Of a stretch of DNA of 27,848 bases, positions 7,817 through 15,567 are shown piece after piece (the first letter of the stretch is position 1; each line of letters opens with the position of its first letter). Under the pieces are notes generated by a model that was not told the DNA's origin, searched no databases, and saw nothing but the letters and a program-made list of their open reading frames with translations. The position numbers and the translations under genes were made by a program. Origin of the DNA: CAYOVG01 sp964407285 (GTDB lineage: Bacteria; Desulfobacterota; Syntrophobacteria; Syntrophobacterales; Syntrophobacteraceae); contig CAYOVG010000043.1 of NCBI GenBank assembly GCA_964407285.1, positions 1 through 27,848 of the forward strand, in the 5' to 3' direction.

Positions 7817-8297
7817 TACGTCCCCTCCCCAATAAGCTTGATATCAGCAGAACACCGGGCATTGCATGCCGTGCTCAACCAATCCCGACACGGCTCAGGA
7901 GATTATTAACAGATTATTGGAATCAGGTAAAACCCTCTTTCGTCATGACCTCTTTTAATATATAATGCCGTACGAGTGGTATTTATGCAATCCGGGTTTT
8001 ACAGGTTTTCGCATGTGAGCATGATTTTATATTGAAATCATCTGTATGCTTCACTCGTATTCATTCCCGCGAAACGGAATTCCGGCTGTTTGCATCCGGA
8101 TGAATCCCGGATTTGCGCTATCGCGAAATCGGCCAGGGCGGCCGTGAGTCCAATCTTCAGATTCGTTTTGGAGACCCGGGCTGAACAGGGGATGTCCGCA
8201 ACGCCTCCGGCAGATCCTTTGCTCCGTCCCCTTAGTGACCGGTCCAGCTACCGACAGTGATGGAAGTAGTAAGGACATAACAGGGAACCTGTAGCCG
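7817..8297. promoter_or_regulatory. Divergent regulatory region between PilZ/kinase and REC-TPR genes
   Basis: This 481-bp gap separates divergent genes and holds no credible coding frame. An AT-rich core (about 7908-8040) contains a perfect TATAAT on the plus strand at 7961-7966, but without a clear -35 box. On the minus strand TTGCAT-17 bp-CATTAT is a weak promoter candidate pointing at the PilZ gene. The 19-bp palindrome TGATTTTATATTGAAATCA (8022-8040, 6-bp arms) could be an operator. AGATTATT occurs twice, 12 bp apart, near 7900-7918. I see no sigma-54 site and no match to a c-di-GMP riboswitch. Confidence 0.35.
8280..8292 (+). promoter_or_regulatory. Palindrome overlapping the ribosome binding site of the REC-TPR gene
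   Basis: ACAGG-GAA-CCTGT is a perfect 5-bp inverted repeat whose left arm and loop include AGGGA, the only plausible Shine-Dalgarno sequence before the ATG at 8298 (about 11 nt away). It could be a protein-binding site or a small hairpin that lowers translation. Confidence 0.35.
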
Positions 8298-9503
8298 ATG
8301 CGAGTTCTGTTAATCGAAGACCAAAAGCAGATGCGTCCGATCATAAGACGAATGCTTCAGCAAATGAGGTTCTTCACGGAGATCGATGAAGCGGACGGAA
8401 TCGAAACCGGATGGTCGAAGATTCCAGGCGCCAAGGACACGGCAGGCCTTGGACTCATTCTGTGCGATGTATCGCTGCCCGCGGACGGCATCGCTTTCTT
8501 GAAAAGATGCCGCAGCCATTCCGATTACCACTTCCTTCCCATCATACTGATATCGTCTTCATCCCAAGGCTCCCTCGTAACCAGCGCTCTCGGGGAATGG
8601 GGCGCCAACGATTTCATCGTAAAACCGTTTTCCTATGAGCTTCTGAGCCAGCGTATAACATCCATACTCAAGCGGGCTTCCAGCCCGGAGGAGCACCTGT
8701 ACCGCCAGGCGGAAAAACTCAAGATGCGCGGCAGTATCGATGACGCTCTGAAGCTGATCGACCGCTGGGAGATGGAAAACCGCCTCTCCAGGGCCAAATG
8801 GCATAACCTGAAGGGTGAATGCCTCATGGACAAGGGGGAAGGCTCCATGGCCGCGGCGCAATTCGAGAAAGCGTTCACGACGAGCAATATCTTCATTGCC
8901 GCTTACAAAAACTATGCTTCGACCCATGAGAGACTCGGCAACCTCGATAAAGCCATCAAAGCGCTGAAACAGGTGGAGACCCTCAGCCCGACCAACAAGG
9001 AGAGGACCCTCACGCTCGGGAGGCTGCTGCTGCAATCCGGCCAGGAAGAAGAGGGAAGAGCATACCTGGACGCGCTCGTCAAACGATCGACGGGAGAGGA
9101 GAAGGAAGCGGTTCTCAAAGATATTGCCGATATCTATCTTGAAGGCGGTCTGTTCAAAGAAGCGGAAGACATGTTCGTGGTGACGCTGAAGGTGAACCCG
9201 TCGGATGTGGAGACGTGCAACCGCCTGGCCATCGCCCTGCGCCAGCAAGCGAAGTATGGGGAGGCCGAGCAGGTTTATCTGCAGGCGCTGAAGTTTCATC
9301 CCAGCCACGCGGGGCTTTATCATAACCTCGGGGTACTGTGCCTGATCCGAAAACAGATGGACAAAGCAGTGAGATGCTTTAAGAAAGCCCTGAGCATCGA
9401 TCCCGATCTCGTCGAGGCGCGAACAATGCTGGAGAACGTCCAGGAGATGGCCGAGCAGGCGAACGCCGATTCCCGGCAAACGAAGAAGCGCAGTAGCAAG
9501 TGA
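8298..9503 (+). CDS. Response regulator with receiver domain and TPR repeats
   Basis: The 401-residue protein has a CheY-like receiver at 1-120. Its acidic pocket is E7-D8, the phospho-acceptor is D57 (in LILCDVSLP), and the lysine is K109 (in FIVKPF). There is no DNA-binding or enzymatic output domain. From about 130 to 390 it consists of tetratricopeptide-like helical repeats, clearest at 283-385 (GEAEQVYLQALKFHPSHAGL, then AVRCFKKALSIDPD), which usually mediate protein-protein contacts. The C-terminus is a basic tail (KKRSSK). The gene faces away from the PilZ/hybrid-kinase pair, so it is a candidate acceptor of phosphate from that kinase's HPt; this is an inference from position. The start agrees with the receiver's first strand (MRVLLIED), though the ribosome binding site is modest. 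Confidence 0.9.
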   Translation: MRVLLIEDQKQMRPIIRRMLQQMRFFTEIDEADGIETGWSKIPGAKDTAGLGLILCDVSLPADGIAFLKRCRSHSDYHFLPIILISSSSQGSLVTSALGEWGANDFIVKPFSYELLSQRITSILKRASSPEEHLYRQAEKLKMRGSIDDALKLIDRWEMENRLSRAKWHNLKGECLMDKGEGSMAAAQFEKAFTTSNIFIAAYKNYASTHERLGNLDKAIKALKQVETLSPTNKERTLTLGRLLLQSGQEEEGRAYLDALVKRSTGEEKEAVLKDIADIYLEGGLFKEAEDMFVVTLKVNPSDVETCNRLAIALRQQAKYGEAEQVYLQALKFHPSHAGLYHNLGVLCLIRKQMDKAVRCFKKALSIDPDLVEARTMLENVQEMAEQANADSRQTKKRSSK

Positions 9504-9744
9504 AATTGCCCGACCATACTCTATTCTTTTGATTTCCCTGGATTTTAGCTTAATTCACTCCTTCGAATACTGCCTTCACCCCATTCGCTTCCCCGTATCC
9601 AATGGAAGACAATACGATCAGCAGTTGGTTTCCATGATAGCTGTTTTCTGCCGCTTCCTCTTCTCGATCGCGGTATGCGCTTCTGGCGTTTCGACATGAA
9701 GCATGATTCGCGGATCGATCCACACTCTTCCAAGGAGACTTTGC

Positions 9745-10404
9745 ATGAAAAGGACAATAATAGCCGTAGTGCTGATACTCGGACTATTCGCGGCCCCGGT
9801 TACGGCGGCTTACGCCCAGGTCAGCGCCCCACCGGAGCAGTTCATCCCCGGTGGACCGGATCACCGGAGGGATAAGGCGTCCGTTCCCGCCAAGCCCGGA
9901 CCGGACGCCGGCCGGACGGAAAGCACACTGAACCCTGTCCATAAGGCGAGCGACATTATCGGTAAGACGGTCAGAGGCGCACAGGGAGAAAGCCTGGGAA
10001 TGGTCGAGGATGTGATGGTCGGAAACGACGGCCGAGTTCATTACGTCGTTCTATCGCGCAGCGCAGACCTGGGAATGGGCGAAAGAATGATTCCGGTCCC
10101 ATGGCGACTGGTGACTTTCGACCATCGTGAGGGAGTCTTTTTCGCAAACCTGAATAGGACCATGCTCGATGAGGCTCCGAGCTTCAGCAGCGCCGACTGG
10201 CCGGACCTCTCCACTCCCGATTGGCAGAAGAATATCTTCAGTTACTATGAAAACCGCATGCACGCAACCGGAACGGCCGTGGAAAGCCGGAAACCCGGCC
10301 CGGACGAGGATGCGTCCGGCTCCAATCCGGCGGCACAGACGTCCGGACCGTCCACCGGAGGCCCCGGCAGCATGTCGGCGGGAGGCTCCGACAGCGAGCG
10401 GTAG
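9745..10404 (+). CDS. Exported PRC-barrel domain protein
   Basis: The 219-residue protein starts with a clear Sec signal peptide: MKR, a hydrophobic run to about residue 20, and a likely cleavage site AYA|Q at 24/25. Residues 67-143 form a PRC-barrel domain (ASDIIGKTVRGAQGESLG, VEDVMVGNDGRVHYVVL, IPVPWRLVTF). PRC barrels occur in RimM and photosynthetic reaction-centre H subunits, and in many exported proteins of unknown role. The last 40 residues are rich in Gly, Ser and Pro and probably disordered. The start is fixed by AAGGAG 9 nt upstream of the ATG and by the signal peptide; an earlier in-frame ATG at 9703 would spoil the signal sequence. It converges with pgsA, leaving only 25 bp between stop codons. 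Specific function unknown. Confidence 0.85.
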   Translation: MKRTIIAVVLILGLFAAPVTAAYAQVSAPPEQFIPGGPDHRRDKASVPAKPGPDAGRTESTLNPVHKASDIIGKTVRGAQGESLGMVEDVMVGNDGRVHYVVLSRSADLGMGERMIPVPWRLVTFDHREGVFFANLNRTMLDEAPSFSSADWPDLSTPDWQKNIFSYYENRMHATGTAVESRKPGPDEDASGSNPAAQTSGPSTGGPGSMSAGGSDSER

Positions 10405-10429
10405 CGCAGGCTCGGCTCCCGTGGTCGCA

Positions 10430-11014
10430 TCACGGGTGCTCATGCTTACCGGCTTCCCGGTAGAAGTCCGCAAAATAGCCGCCTGCCGACCAGTAGCCGA
10501 GGACGACCGACACCCACAGGCATACCTGGCCGAGCGCATCGAGGTAACCCTGGATGGACGGGACCGAGAGGAGCAACAACAGAATGGCCAGCGTCTGGGA
10601 GATCATTTTTCTCTTTCCCATCCGACTGGCGTTCAATATGAGGCCCTGGCTGGCAGCGATGGACCGAAGCCCGGTGATGGTGATTTCGCGGCCTATGATC
10701 AGGAATACGATCCATGCCTGAACCTGCCCCAGCGGTATGAGCATTATCAGCACCGCGGAGGTGAGGAGTTTGTCCGCCAGAGGGTCCAGCAGCTTCCCGA
10801 TGGAAGTCACCTGGTTGTGGCGCCGGGCGAGGATCCCGTCCAGCAGGTCCGTGATCGAAGCCAGCACGAACAGCACGAACGCCGGGTTCCGTGAGTTCCC
10901 GGAAATCTGCGGGGAAAGCAGGACCACGATAAGAGGGATCGACGCCAACCTGAGATAGGTCAGTATATTGGGCAGATTCAGCAGTTTTTGCCTCGAGAGG
11001 TCACTCCGAGCCAT
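10430..11014 (-). CDS. pgsA: CDP-diacylglycerol--glycerol-3-phosphate 3-phosphatidyltransferase
   Basis: The 194-residue membrane enzyme makes phosphatidylglycerol phosphate, the first committed step to phosphatidylglycerol and cardiolipin. The CDP-alcohol phosphotransferase signature is complete: D56, D59-G60, A63-R64, G73, D77 and D81 within DLLDGILARRH and GKLLDPLAD. The N-terminal LNLPNILTYLRLASIP is typical of PgsA, and several hydrophobic segments follow. ATG at 11014 is used; GTG at 11023, three codons earlier, is an equally possible start. It follows the transglycosylase gene, but a terminator lies between them, so it probably has its own promoter. Confidence 0.93.
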   Translation of the reverse strand: MARSDLSRQKLLNLPNILTYLRLASIPLIVVLLSPQISGNSRNPAFVLFVLASITDLLDGILARRHNQVTSIGKLLDPLADKLLTSAVLIMLIPLGQVQAWIVFLIIGREITITGLRSIAASQGLILNASRMGKRKMISQTLAILLLLLSVPSIQGYLDALGQVCLWVSVVLGYWSAGGYFADFYREAGKHEHP

Positions 11015-11083
11015 TGGCGGCACTTTCCGTTGCTCCCTTGTCCTGGCATAACCCTTTTCTTTCCTCCTCCCCGGGGGGGAGAG

Positions 11084-11112
11084 AAAATCCCGTCCGGTTC
11101 GGACCCGGACGG
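11084..11112 (-). terminator. Rho-independent terminator after the lytic transglycosylase gene
   Basis: On the minus strand a perfect 8-bp GC-rich stem, CCGTCCGG (11105-11112) with CCGGACGG (11090-11097), closes a 7-nt loop and is followed by GATTTTC. It starts 3 bp after the transglycosylase stop codon and so should end the upstream transcript before pgsA. Confidence 0.7.
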
Positions 11113-11114
11113 CT

Positions 11115-11774
11115 CTATCGCAGGTAAGCCAAATAATACCTCAATACCCTCTGAATATAAACAAGAGTTTCGTCATATGGAGGAATTCCGCCGTACCTTT
11201 CCACGGCCCCGGGGCCGGCGTTGTAGGCCGCCAGCGCCAGCGCGATGTTATTCTGGTACCGGCCCATCAGATCTTTGAGGTACCGGACGCCTCCATCGAT
11301 ATTCTGACTGGGATCGAAAGGGTCTCCGACCCCCAACAGCCTGGATGTTTCGGGCATGAGTTGCATCAACCCCATCGCCCCCTTCGGCGATACCGCTTCG
11401 GGATTGAACTGCGATTCGGCCCTGATGACGGCCTTCACAAGCCTGTGGTCCAGGTTGTGCGCAACACAAGCCGCTCTGATGTGTCTTTCATATTCCTGCC
11501 CCTTGGAAGCCGAAGCCGCGCTCGAACCGGCCGCCTGGCCATTCGACCCGGAAGGGGCCGCCGGTTTTCCGGGCAGCGGAAAACTGCCGCTCCGGGGAAG
11601 TGGAACCTGTTTGGATTTGGGGCTGGTGGGAACATTGGTAAAATGAATAACGCCATCCCGGTCCGTATACTTGTAAATGATGTCCGCCAGCACTCCATCC
11701 GGCTGGACGCCGAACCCCAATACAAGCCATACAAGCACCAGACATCCGACGTGGCCAATGCACACCTTCGCCAT
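11115..11774 (-). CDS. Exported lytic murein transglycosylase (SLT domain, DUF4124-like N-terminus)
   Basis: The 219-residue protein cleaves peptidoglycan between MurNAc and GlcNAc in the periplasm. It begins with a signal sequence (hydrophobic 8-24, cleavage probably near residue 30). A short DUF4124-like segment follows (DIIYKYTDRDGVIHFTNVP, 31-49), then a Ser/Pro/Gly-rich linker (52-92). The goose-lysozyme-like SLT domain spans 95-219, with catalytic E120 in VIRAESQFNPEAVSP, the GLMQLMP motif, and ALAAYNAGPGAV near the C-terminus. This layout is common in deltaproteobacteria. It lies 54 bp downstream of the transaldolase gene on the same strand and is closed by a terminator. The ribosome binding site is a G-rich run (GGGGGG) about 8 nt before the ATG. 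Confidence 0.92.
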   Translation of the reverse strand: MAKVCIGHVGCLVLVWLVLGFGVQPDGVLADIIYKYTDRDGVIHFTNVPTSPKSKQVPLPRSGSFPLPGKPAAPSGSNGQAAGSSAASASKGQEYERHIRAACVAHNLDHRLVKAVIRAESQFNPEAVSPKGAMGLMQLMPETSRLLGVGDPFDPSQNIDGGVRYLKDLMGRYQNNIALALAAYNAGPGAVERYGGIPPYDETLVYIQRVLRYYLAYLR

Positions 11775-11828
11775 AAAGAATCCCCCCGCATTCTTCAGGT
11801 ATTACGGCAAATCAACTACCGGTACACA

Positions 11829-12488
11829 TCAGGCTTTTTCGACTTTACGCCAGTCCTGCAAGAATTTCTCTATTCCCGCATCCGTCAGGGGATGTCGCGC
11901 AAGTTGGTTGATGACGCTGAAAGGAATGGTGGCGATATCCGCGCCCATTTTGGCCGATTCCAAAACGTGCAGAGGGTTCCTTATGCTCGCCACTATCACT
12001 TCCGTCTCAAAGAGGTAGTTCGAGAAAATATCGATGATTTCCCGGATGAGATCCATGCCGTTGTGAGAGATGTCGTCCAGCCGCCCTACGAAGGGGCTCA
12101 CGTAGGAGGCCCCGGCTTTTGCGGCCAGAAGCGCCTGGAGAGGGGAGAAAACAAGGGTTACGTTGGTTTTGATACCTTCTTCGCAAAGCTGCTTTGCGGC
12201 CTTGAGGCCGTCCGTCGTCATAGGGATCTTGACGACCACATGGGGATCGATCTGCGCGAGGGAGCGCGCTTCCGAAATGAGATCATCAGCGGCGGCGCTG
12301 ACGGCTTCCGCGCTGACCGGCGCCTGCACCAGTTCGCAAATTGTTTTTATGTGATTCTCGAAGCCATCCCTGGTTGAAATACCCTCCTTAGCAATCAGGG
12401 AAGGATTCGTCGTCACTCCGTCCAAGATCCCCAGACTGTGAGCTTCCCTGATCTCCTCCAGATTGGCCGTATCGATGAAGAACTTCAT
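11829..12488 (-). CDS. tal: Transaldolase, small TalC/fructose-6-phosphate aldolase type
   Basis: The 219-residue protein belongs to the short class-I aldolase subfamily. It transfers dihydroxyacetone units between sugar phosphates in the non-oxidative pentose phosphate pathway or cleaves fructose 6-phosphate. The N-terminus MKFFIDTANLEEI and the motifs GVTTNPSL (24-31), VVVKIPMT with Schiff-base K87, TNVTLVFS and SPFVGRLDD are all present. The length matches this subfamily, which is much shorter than classical TalB. ATG at 12488 is chosen because a purine-rich GGAGGGGGAAAGAGG precedes it and the conserved sequence starts there; an earlier frame start at 12578 would overlap the upstream gene. 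Transaldolase and aldolase activity cannot be separated with confidence by eye. Confidence 0.93.
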   Translation of the reverse strand: MKFFIDTANLEEIREAHSLGILDGVTTNPSLIAKEGISTRDGFENHIKTICELVQAPVSAEAVSAAADDLISEARSLAQIDPHVVVKIPMTTDGLKAAKQLCEEGIKTNVTLVFSPLQALLAAKAGASYVSPFVGRLDDISHNGMDLIREIIDIFSNYLFETEVIVASIRNPLHVLESAKMGADIATIPFSVINQLARHPLTDAGIEKFLQDWRKVEKA

Positions 12489-12544
12489 CCTCTTTCCCCC
12501 TCCTTGTAAAACATTCCGGTATATGGCGCTATATCGCGGAGATT

Positions 12545-12814
12545 CTACTGCTTCTTTTCCAAATAGGACCGGCGGCAATCTTCACTGCAAAAGTAGACCG
12601 TCCTGTCGTCGACTTTCGCCTCAACTCCCTTGTTCTTGAGGAAATAGACACCACAATACGGGTCCTTGACCAGTTCGGTTTCCTGAAGGTCCCCACCCCC
12701 ACCGGTCACGGGTTCCCTGCCACGCTCACTCGAGAGAAGATAGTTCGCGGCAAACCATTTGACCAGCCGATATCCGTAATAAATCAAAAGAAGATAAAGA
12801 AGAAGTCGAATCAT
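12545..12814 (-). CDS. Small membrane-anchored protein with a C-terminal YHS/TRASH-like metal motif
   Basis: The 89-residue protein has one N-terminal membrane segment (about 3-25) and a short hydrophilic linker. Its C-terminal module DPYCGVYF ... VYFCSEDCRRSYLE has three cysteines (C54, C76, C80), in the pattern of YHS/TRASH-type metal-binding segments and of small proteins annotated as PP0621-like. The metal and function are unknown. Its ATG overlaps the folK stop codon (ATGA), so it is translationally coupled to folK. The transaldolase gene starts 56 bp downstream. It sits in a housekeeping operon with no metal transporter nearby. Confidence 0.8.
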   Translation of the reverse strand: MIRLLLYLLLIYYGYRLVKWFAANYLLSSERGREPVTGGGGDLQETELVKDPYCGVYFLKNKGVEAKVDDRTVYFCSEDCRRSYLEKKQ

Positions 12815-13311
12815 ACGCTACTACACTTCCTGACTTCCTGGCCCGCCGCACCATCCAGGCGGTCCAGCAACTCTTTCATTGTCACACCCAAAACGGGATG
12901 AACCAGTTCGGGTTCGATTTCAACCATCGGCGCCAACACGAACCGACGCTCATGAAGGCGCGGATGAGGCACAACCAGGTCGGGCTCATCTATCCGGCGC
13001 TCGCCGAACAGCAAGATATCGAGGTCGAGCGTGCGAGGTCCCCACCGTTCCGCCCGGACGCGCCCGAACTGCAACTCTACGCCCTGCAGGGCATAAAGCA
13101 TATCGCGCGGCCCGAGGACCGTTTCACAAAGGGCGACGCCGTTTACGAACCAGCCCTGGTCGGTCTTTCCCACCGGTTCGGTACTGTAAAGCGAAGATAC
13201 TTCAAGAACCGCCACTCCGGAGAGACGCCCGAGCGACCTCACCGCATCCCGGCAAATCTTTTCGGATTCCCCGATATTGCTTCCAAAACCGATGAAAACG
13301 CGTTCCATCAT
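12811..13311 (-). CDS. folK: 2-amino-4-hydroxy-6-hydroxymethyldihydropteridine pyrophosphokinase
   Basis: The 166-residue enzyme transfers pyrophosphate from ATP to 6-hydroxymethyl-dihydropterin in folate synthesis. It has the family start FIGFGSNIG, the SSLYSTEPVG segment, FVNGVA, and the signature RWGPRTLDLDILLF with the catalytic aspartates. HPRLHERRFVLAPM follows. Two adjacent ATG codons (13311 and 13308) are possible; the first shares its A with the dapL stop codon (TGATG), so folK is translationally coupled to dapL. No other folate gene is present, so the link with the lysine genes is one of position only. Confidence 0.93.
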   Translation of the reverse strand: MMERVFIGFGSNIGESEKICRDAVRSLGRLSGVAVLEVSSLYSTEPVGKTDQGWFVNGVALCETVLGPRDMLYALQGVELQFGRVRAERWGPRTLDLDILLFGERRIDEPDLVVPHPRLHERRFVLAPMVEIEPELVHPVLGVTMKELLDRLDGAAGQEVRKCSSV

Positions 13312-14477
13312 CAAAACGACAACTTCCGGATACGTTCGACCGCCTCTTCAATTCGTTCCCTGGAGACGGTCAAAGCCATGCGAACATAGCCCTCGCCGGG
13401 CTCTCCGAACCCGCTTCCCGGAGTCGTAACGATTCCGGCTTCCTTCAAAAGGAGCGAAGTGAATTCGGCGGAACTGAAACCCGCGGGGGTCGGGCACCAG
13501 ACATAGAAAGTGGCCTTGGGGACTTCGGGGTCGAGCCCGGCCTTGCGAAGCCCGTCAATAAGGACGTCGCGCCTTTCCAGGTAGATTTTCCGCATCTCGG
13601 CAACGCACGCCTGGTCTTCCTCCAGGGCGGCAATCCCCGCCCACTGGACGGCGTTGAAGGCCCCCGAATCGATGTTGCTCTTCACCTGTCCGAGCCCATC
13701 CAGGATCTGCGCGTTCCCCACGGCGAACCCCAAGCGCCAGCCGGTCATGTTGTAAGTCTTCGAAAGCGAATGGAATTCGATTCCGACATCCCGGGCGCCG
13801 GGCGCCTCCATAAAACTCATCGGCCGGTAACCGTCAAAACCCATCTCGGTGTACGCCGCGTCATGGCAAACGATTATATCGTAGCGCCGGGCAAATTCCA
13901 CCACAGCCTCGTAGAAGTCCCGCTCCGCCGTAGCCCCTGTGGGATTATTGGGGTAGTTGATAAACATAACCCTGGCGCGTTTCGCCACATCAGCCGGAAT
14001 GGCGTCCAGGTCCGGGAGGAAGGAGTTCTTCTTCACAAGCGGCATGAAGTAGGACTCTCCACCGGCAAAAAGAGTAGCGACGTGGTACACCGGATATGCC
14101 GGCGTGGGCACCAGGACGACGTCACCGGGGTTGATGAACGCCAGAGGGAAGTGCGCGATGCCTTCCTTGGACCCGATGAGGGTCAGGACTTCGCTCTTGG
14201 GGTCGAGTTCAACGCCGAAGCGGCGTTTGTACCATCCCGCCGCGCTCACTCTGAAATCGTCCATCCCCGAGTAGGAGGGGTACTGATGGTTGACCGGGTC
14301 TTCCGAGGCCTTTTGAAGCTTCCGGATGATATGGTCCGGCGTAGGGAGGTCGGGGTCCCCCACCCCCAGGTTGATGACATCGACGCCCTTGGCGGAGATT
14401 TCCGCCTTCAGCCGGTCTATTTCCTTGAAAAGATATGGTGGGAGGAGCTTGAGCCTCTCAGCCTTCTCGAATGCCAT
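13311..14477 (-). CDS. dapL: LL-diaminopimelate aminotransferase
   Basis: The 388-residue PLP enzyme converts tetrahydrodipicolinate directly to LL-diaminopimelate, bypassing the succinylated or acetylated DapD/DapC/DapE steps. It is a class I/II aminotransferase with INLGVGDPDLPTP (35-47), NYPNNPTGA (174-182) and the PLP lysine K240 in HSLSKTYNMTGWRLGF. GSKEG and the C-terminal TPGSGFGEPGEGYVRMAL fit the DapL group. Position between dapB and folK, within a dapA-dapB-dapF-lysA run lacking dapD/C/E, supports the DapL call over a general aspartate or alanine aminotransferase. ATG at 14477 has GGAGG 7 nt upstream; the frame extends further without conservation. Its stop overlaps the folK start. 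Confidence 0.92.
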   Translation of the reverse strand: MAFEKAERLKLLPPYLFKEIDRLKAEISAKGVDVINLGVGDPDLPTPDHIIRKLQKASEDPVNHQYPSYSGMDDFRVSAAGWYKRRFGVELDPKSEVLTLIGSKEGIAHFPLAFINPGDVVLVPTPAYPVYHVATLFAGGESYFMPLVKKNSFLPDLDAIPADVAKRARVMFINYPNNPTGATAERDFYEAVVEFARRYDIIVCHDAAYTEMGFDGYRPMSFMEAPGARDVGIEFHSLSKTYNMTGWRLGFAVGNAQILDGLGQVKSNIDSGAFNAVQWAGIAALEEDQACVAEMRKIYLERRDVLIDGLRKAGLDPEVPKATFYVWCPTPAGFSSAEFTSLLLKEAGIVTTPGSGFGEPGEGYVRMALTVSRERIEEAVERIRKLSF

Positions 14478-14572
14478 GCGTATGCCTCCGGTGGAGCATG
14501 ATTCAGTAAAGGTAAAGGGTTTCCCGACAAATGAAAATATGGCTATGAAAAAAAACGGCAACCGCCCCGGGC

Positions 14573-15376
14573 TTACTCGATTCCCAGGACGTGCCGCATA
14601 TCGTACAGGCCGGGCGGGCGGCCCGGTATCCACAGAGCGGCGCGTATGGCACCCCTCGCAAAATTGTCTCTGCTGTGCGCGCGATGCGTCAACTCGACGC
14701 GCTCCCCCAGACTGGTGAACATGACGGTATGCTCTCCGACAATGTCCCCGGCCCGAATGGTCTGGATGCCGATCTCTCGCCTGGTTCGTTCTCCGGTGAT
14801 GCCGTGCCGCGCAAAGACACCCACCTCATCGAGGTTTCTTCCAACAGCCTCGGCGGCAACCTGTCCGAGCTTCAGCGCGGTCCCGCTGGGCGCATCTTTC
14901 TTGAACCGGTGGTGCGCCTCGACGATCTCGATATCGAAGTCATCCCCCAGCAGCCGGGCCACATCGGCCACGACCTTGAAAAGGACATTGACCCCGAGAC
15001 TCATGTTGGGGGCCAGCACGCACGGGACCTTTCGCGCCAGTTGCCGGGCCTTTTCGGTCTGCTCGGGGGAGAAGCCCGTGGAGCCGATCACCATCGCTTT
15101 TCCCGCATCCGAGGCTGCCGTGAGGTTTTCCACCGATGCCGACGCCATGGTGAAGTCGATGACGACATCGGCCCGGTCCAGCACATCCCGTATGGAGCCT
15201 TCCACGTTCAGCCCCAACGGATCGCCCCCGATCACCACGGCGATGTCCTTGCCCACCTGCGGATGGTCCGAACGCTCGAAGCCTCCGACCAACTCGACGC
15301 CTTCAGACTCACGGATCAATTGAGCGATACGGGAACCCATCCTCCCCGCCACTCCGGCCACCGCTGCCCGGACCAT
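14573..15376 (-). CDS. dapB: 4-hydroxy-tetrahydrodipicolinate reductase
   Basis: The 267-residue enzyme reduces the DapA product to tetrahydrodipicolinate with NAD(P)H. The Rossmann motif VAGVAGRMG (6-14) is at the N-terminus. IDFTMASA and GSTGFS are the usual middle motifs. The active-site segment EAHHRFKKDAPSGTALKLG contains H155, H156 and K160. The ATG at 15376 follows AGGGGGGT at proper distance and starts at the conserved strand; the open frame upstream of it overlaps the repeat-bearing gap and is not conserved. It is 191 bp downstream of dapA and 95 bp upstream of dapL. Confidence 0.96.
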   Translation of the reverse strand: MVRAAVAGVAGRMGSRIAQLIRESEGVELVGGFERSDHPQVGKDIAVVIGGDPLGLNVEGSIRDVLDRADVVIDFTMASASVENLTAASDAGKAMVIGSTGFSPEQTEKARQLARKVPCVLAPNMSLGVNVLFKVVADVARLLGDDFDIEIVEAHHRFKKDAPSGTALKLGQVAAEAVGRNLDEVGVFARHGITGERTRREIGIQTIRAGDIVGEHTVMFTSLGERVELTHRAHSRDNFARGAIRAALWIPGRPPGLYDMRHVLGIE

Positions 15377-15520
15377 AGTACCCCCCTGTTTTTCCGGTTG
15401 CGCATTACACAACTGACTGCCAACCTCACACACCAGCGTATTATACAGTGAACGGGCGGAACCCGGCCTCATGAAAGGCGGCGGGCATTCGAACAATCCC
15501 ACCGACTCGCCCACCGCGCC

Positions 15521-15561
15521 ATTCACCCATTCACCGACTCACCTAATTCACCCACTCACCG
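15521..15561. repeat. Octamer-type short tandem repeats between dapA and dapB
   Basis: Five consecutive units of 8 bp (one of 9) read ATTCACCC, ATTCACCG, ACTCACCT, AATTCACCC and ACTCACCG, ending seven bases from the dapA stop codon. Related pieces (ACCGACTCG, CCCACCG) extend to about 15500. The array is noncoding and degenerate. Confidence 0.7.
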
Positions 15562-15567
15562 TCTTTT

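Noticed and set aside
6975..7862. N-terminal extension of the hybrid kinase frame upstream of ATG 6974
   Set aside because: It is low-complexity, overlaps the well-supported PilZ gene in another frame, and the receiver domain begins right after 6974.
8041..8297. Possible c-di-GMP riboswitch before the REC-TPR gene
   Set aside because: I looked for the GEMM core motifs on both strands and did not find them in order.
10418..10436. CCCGTG...CACGGG hairpin between the PRC-barrel gene and pgsA as a bidirectional terminator
   Set aside because: It has only 6 bp, no T-tract on either side, and overlaps the pgsA stop codon.
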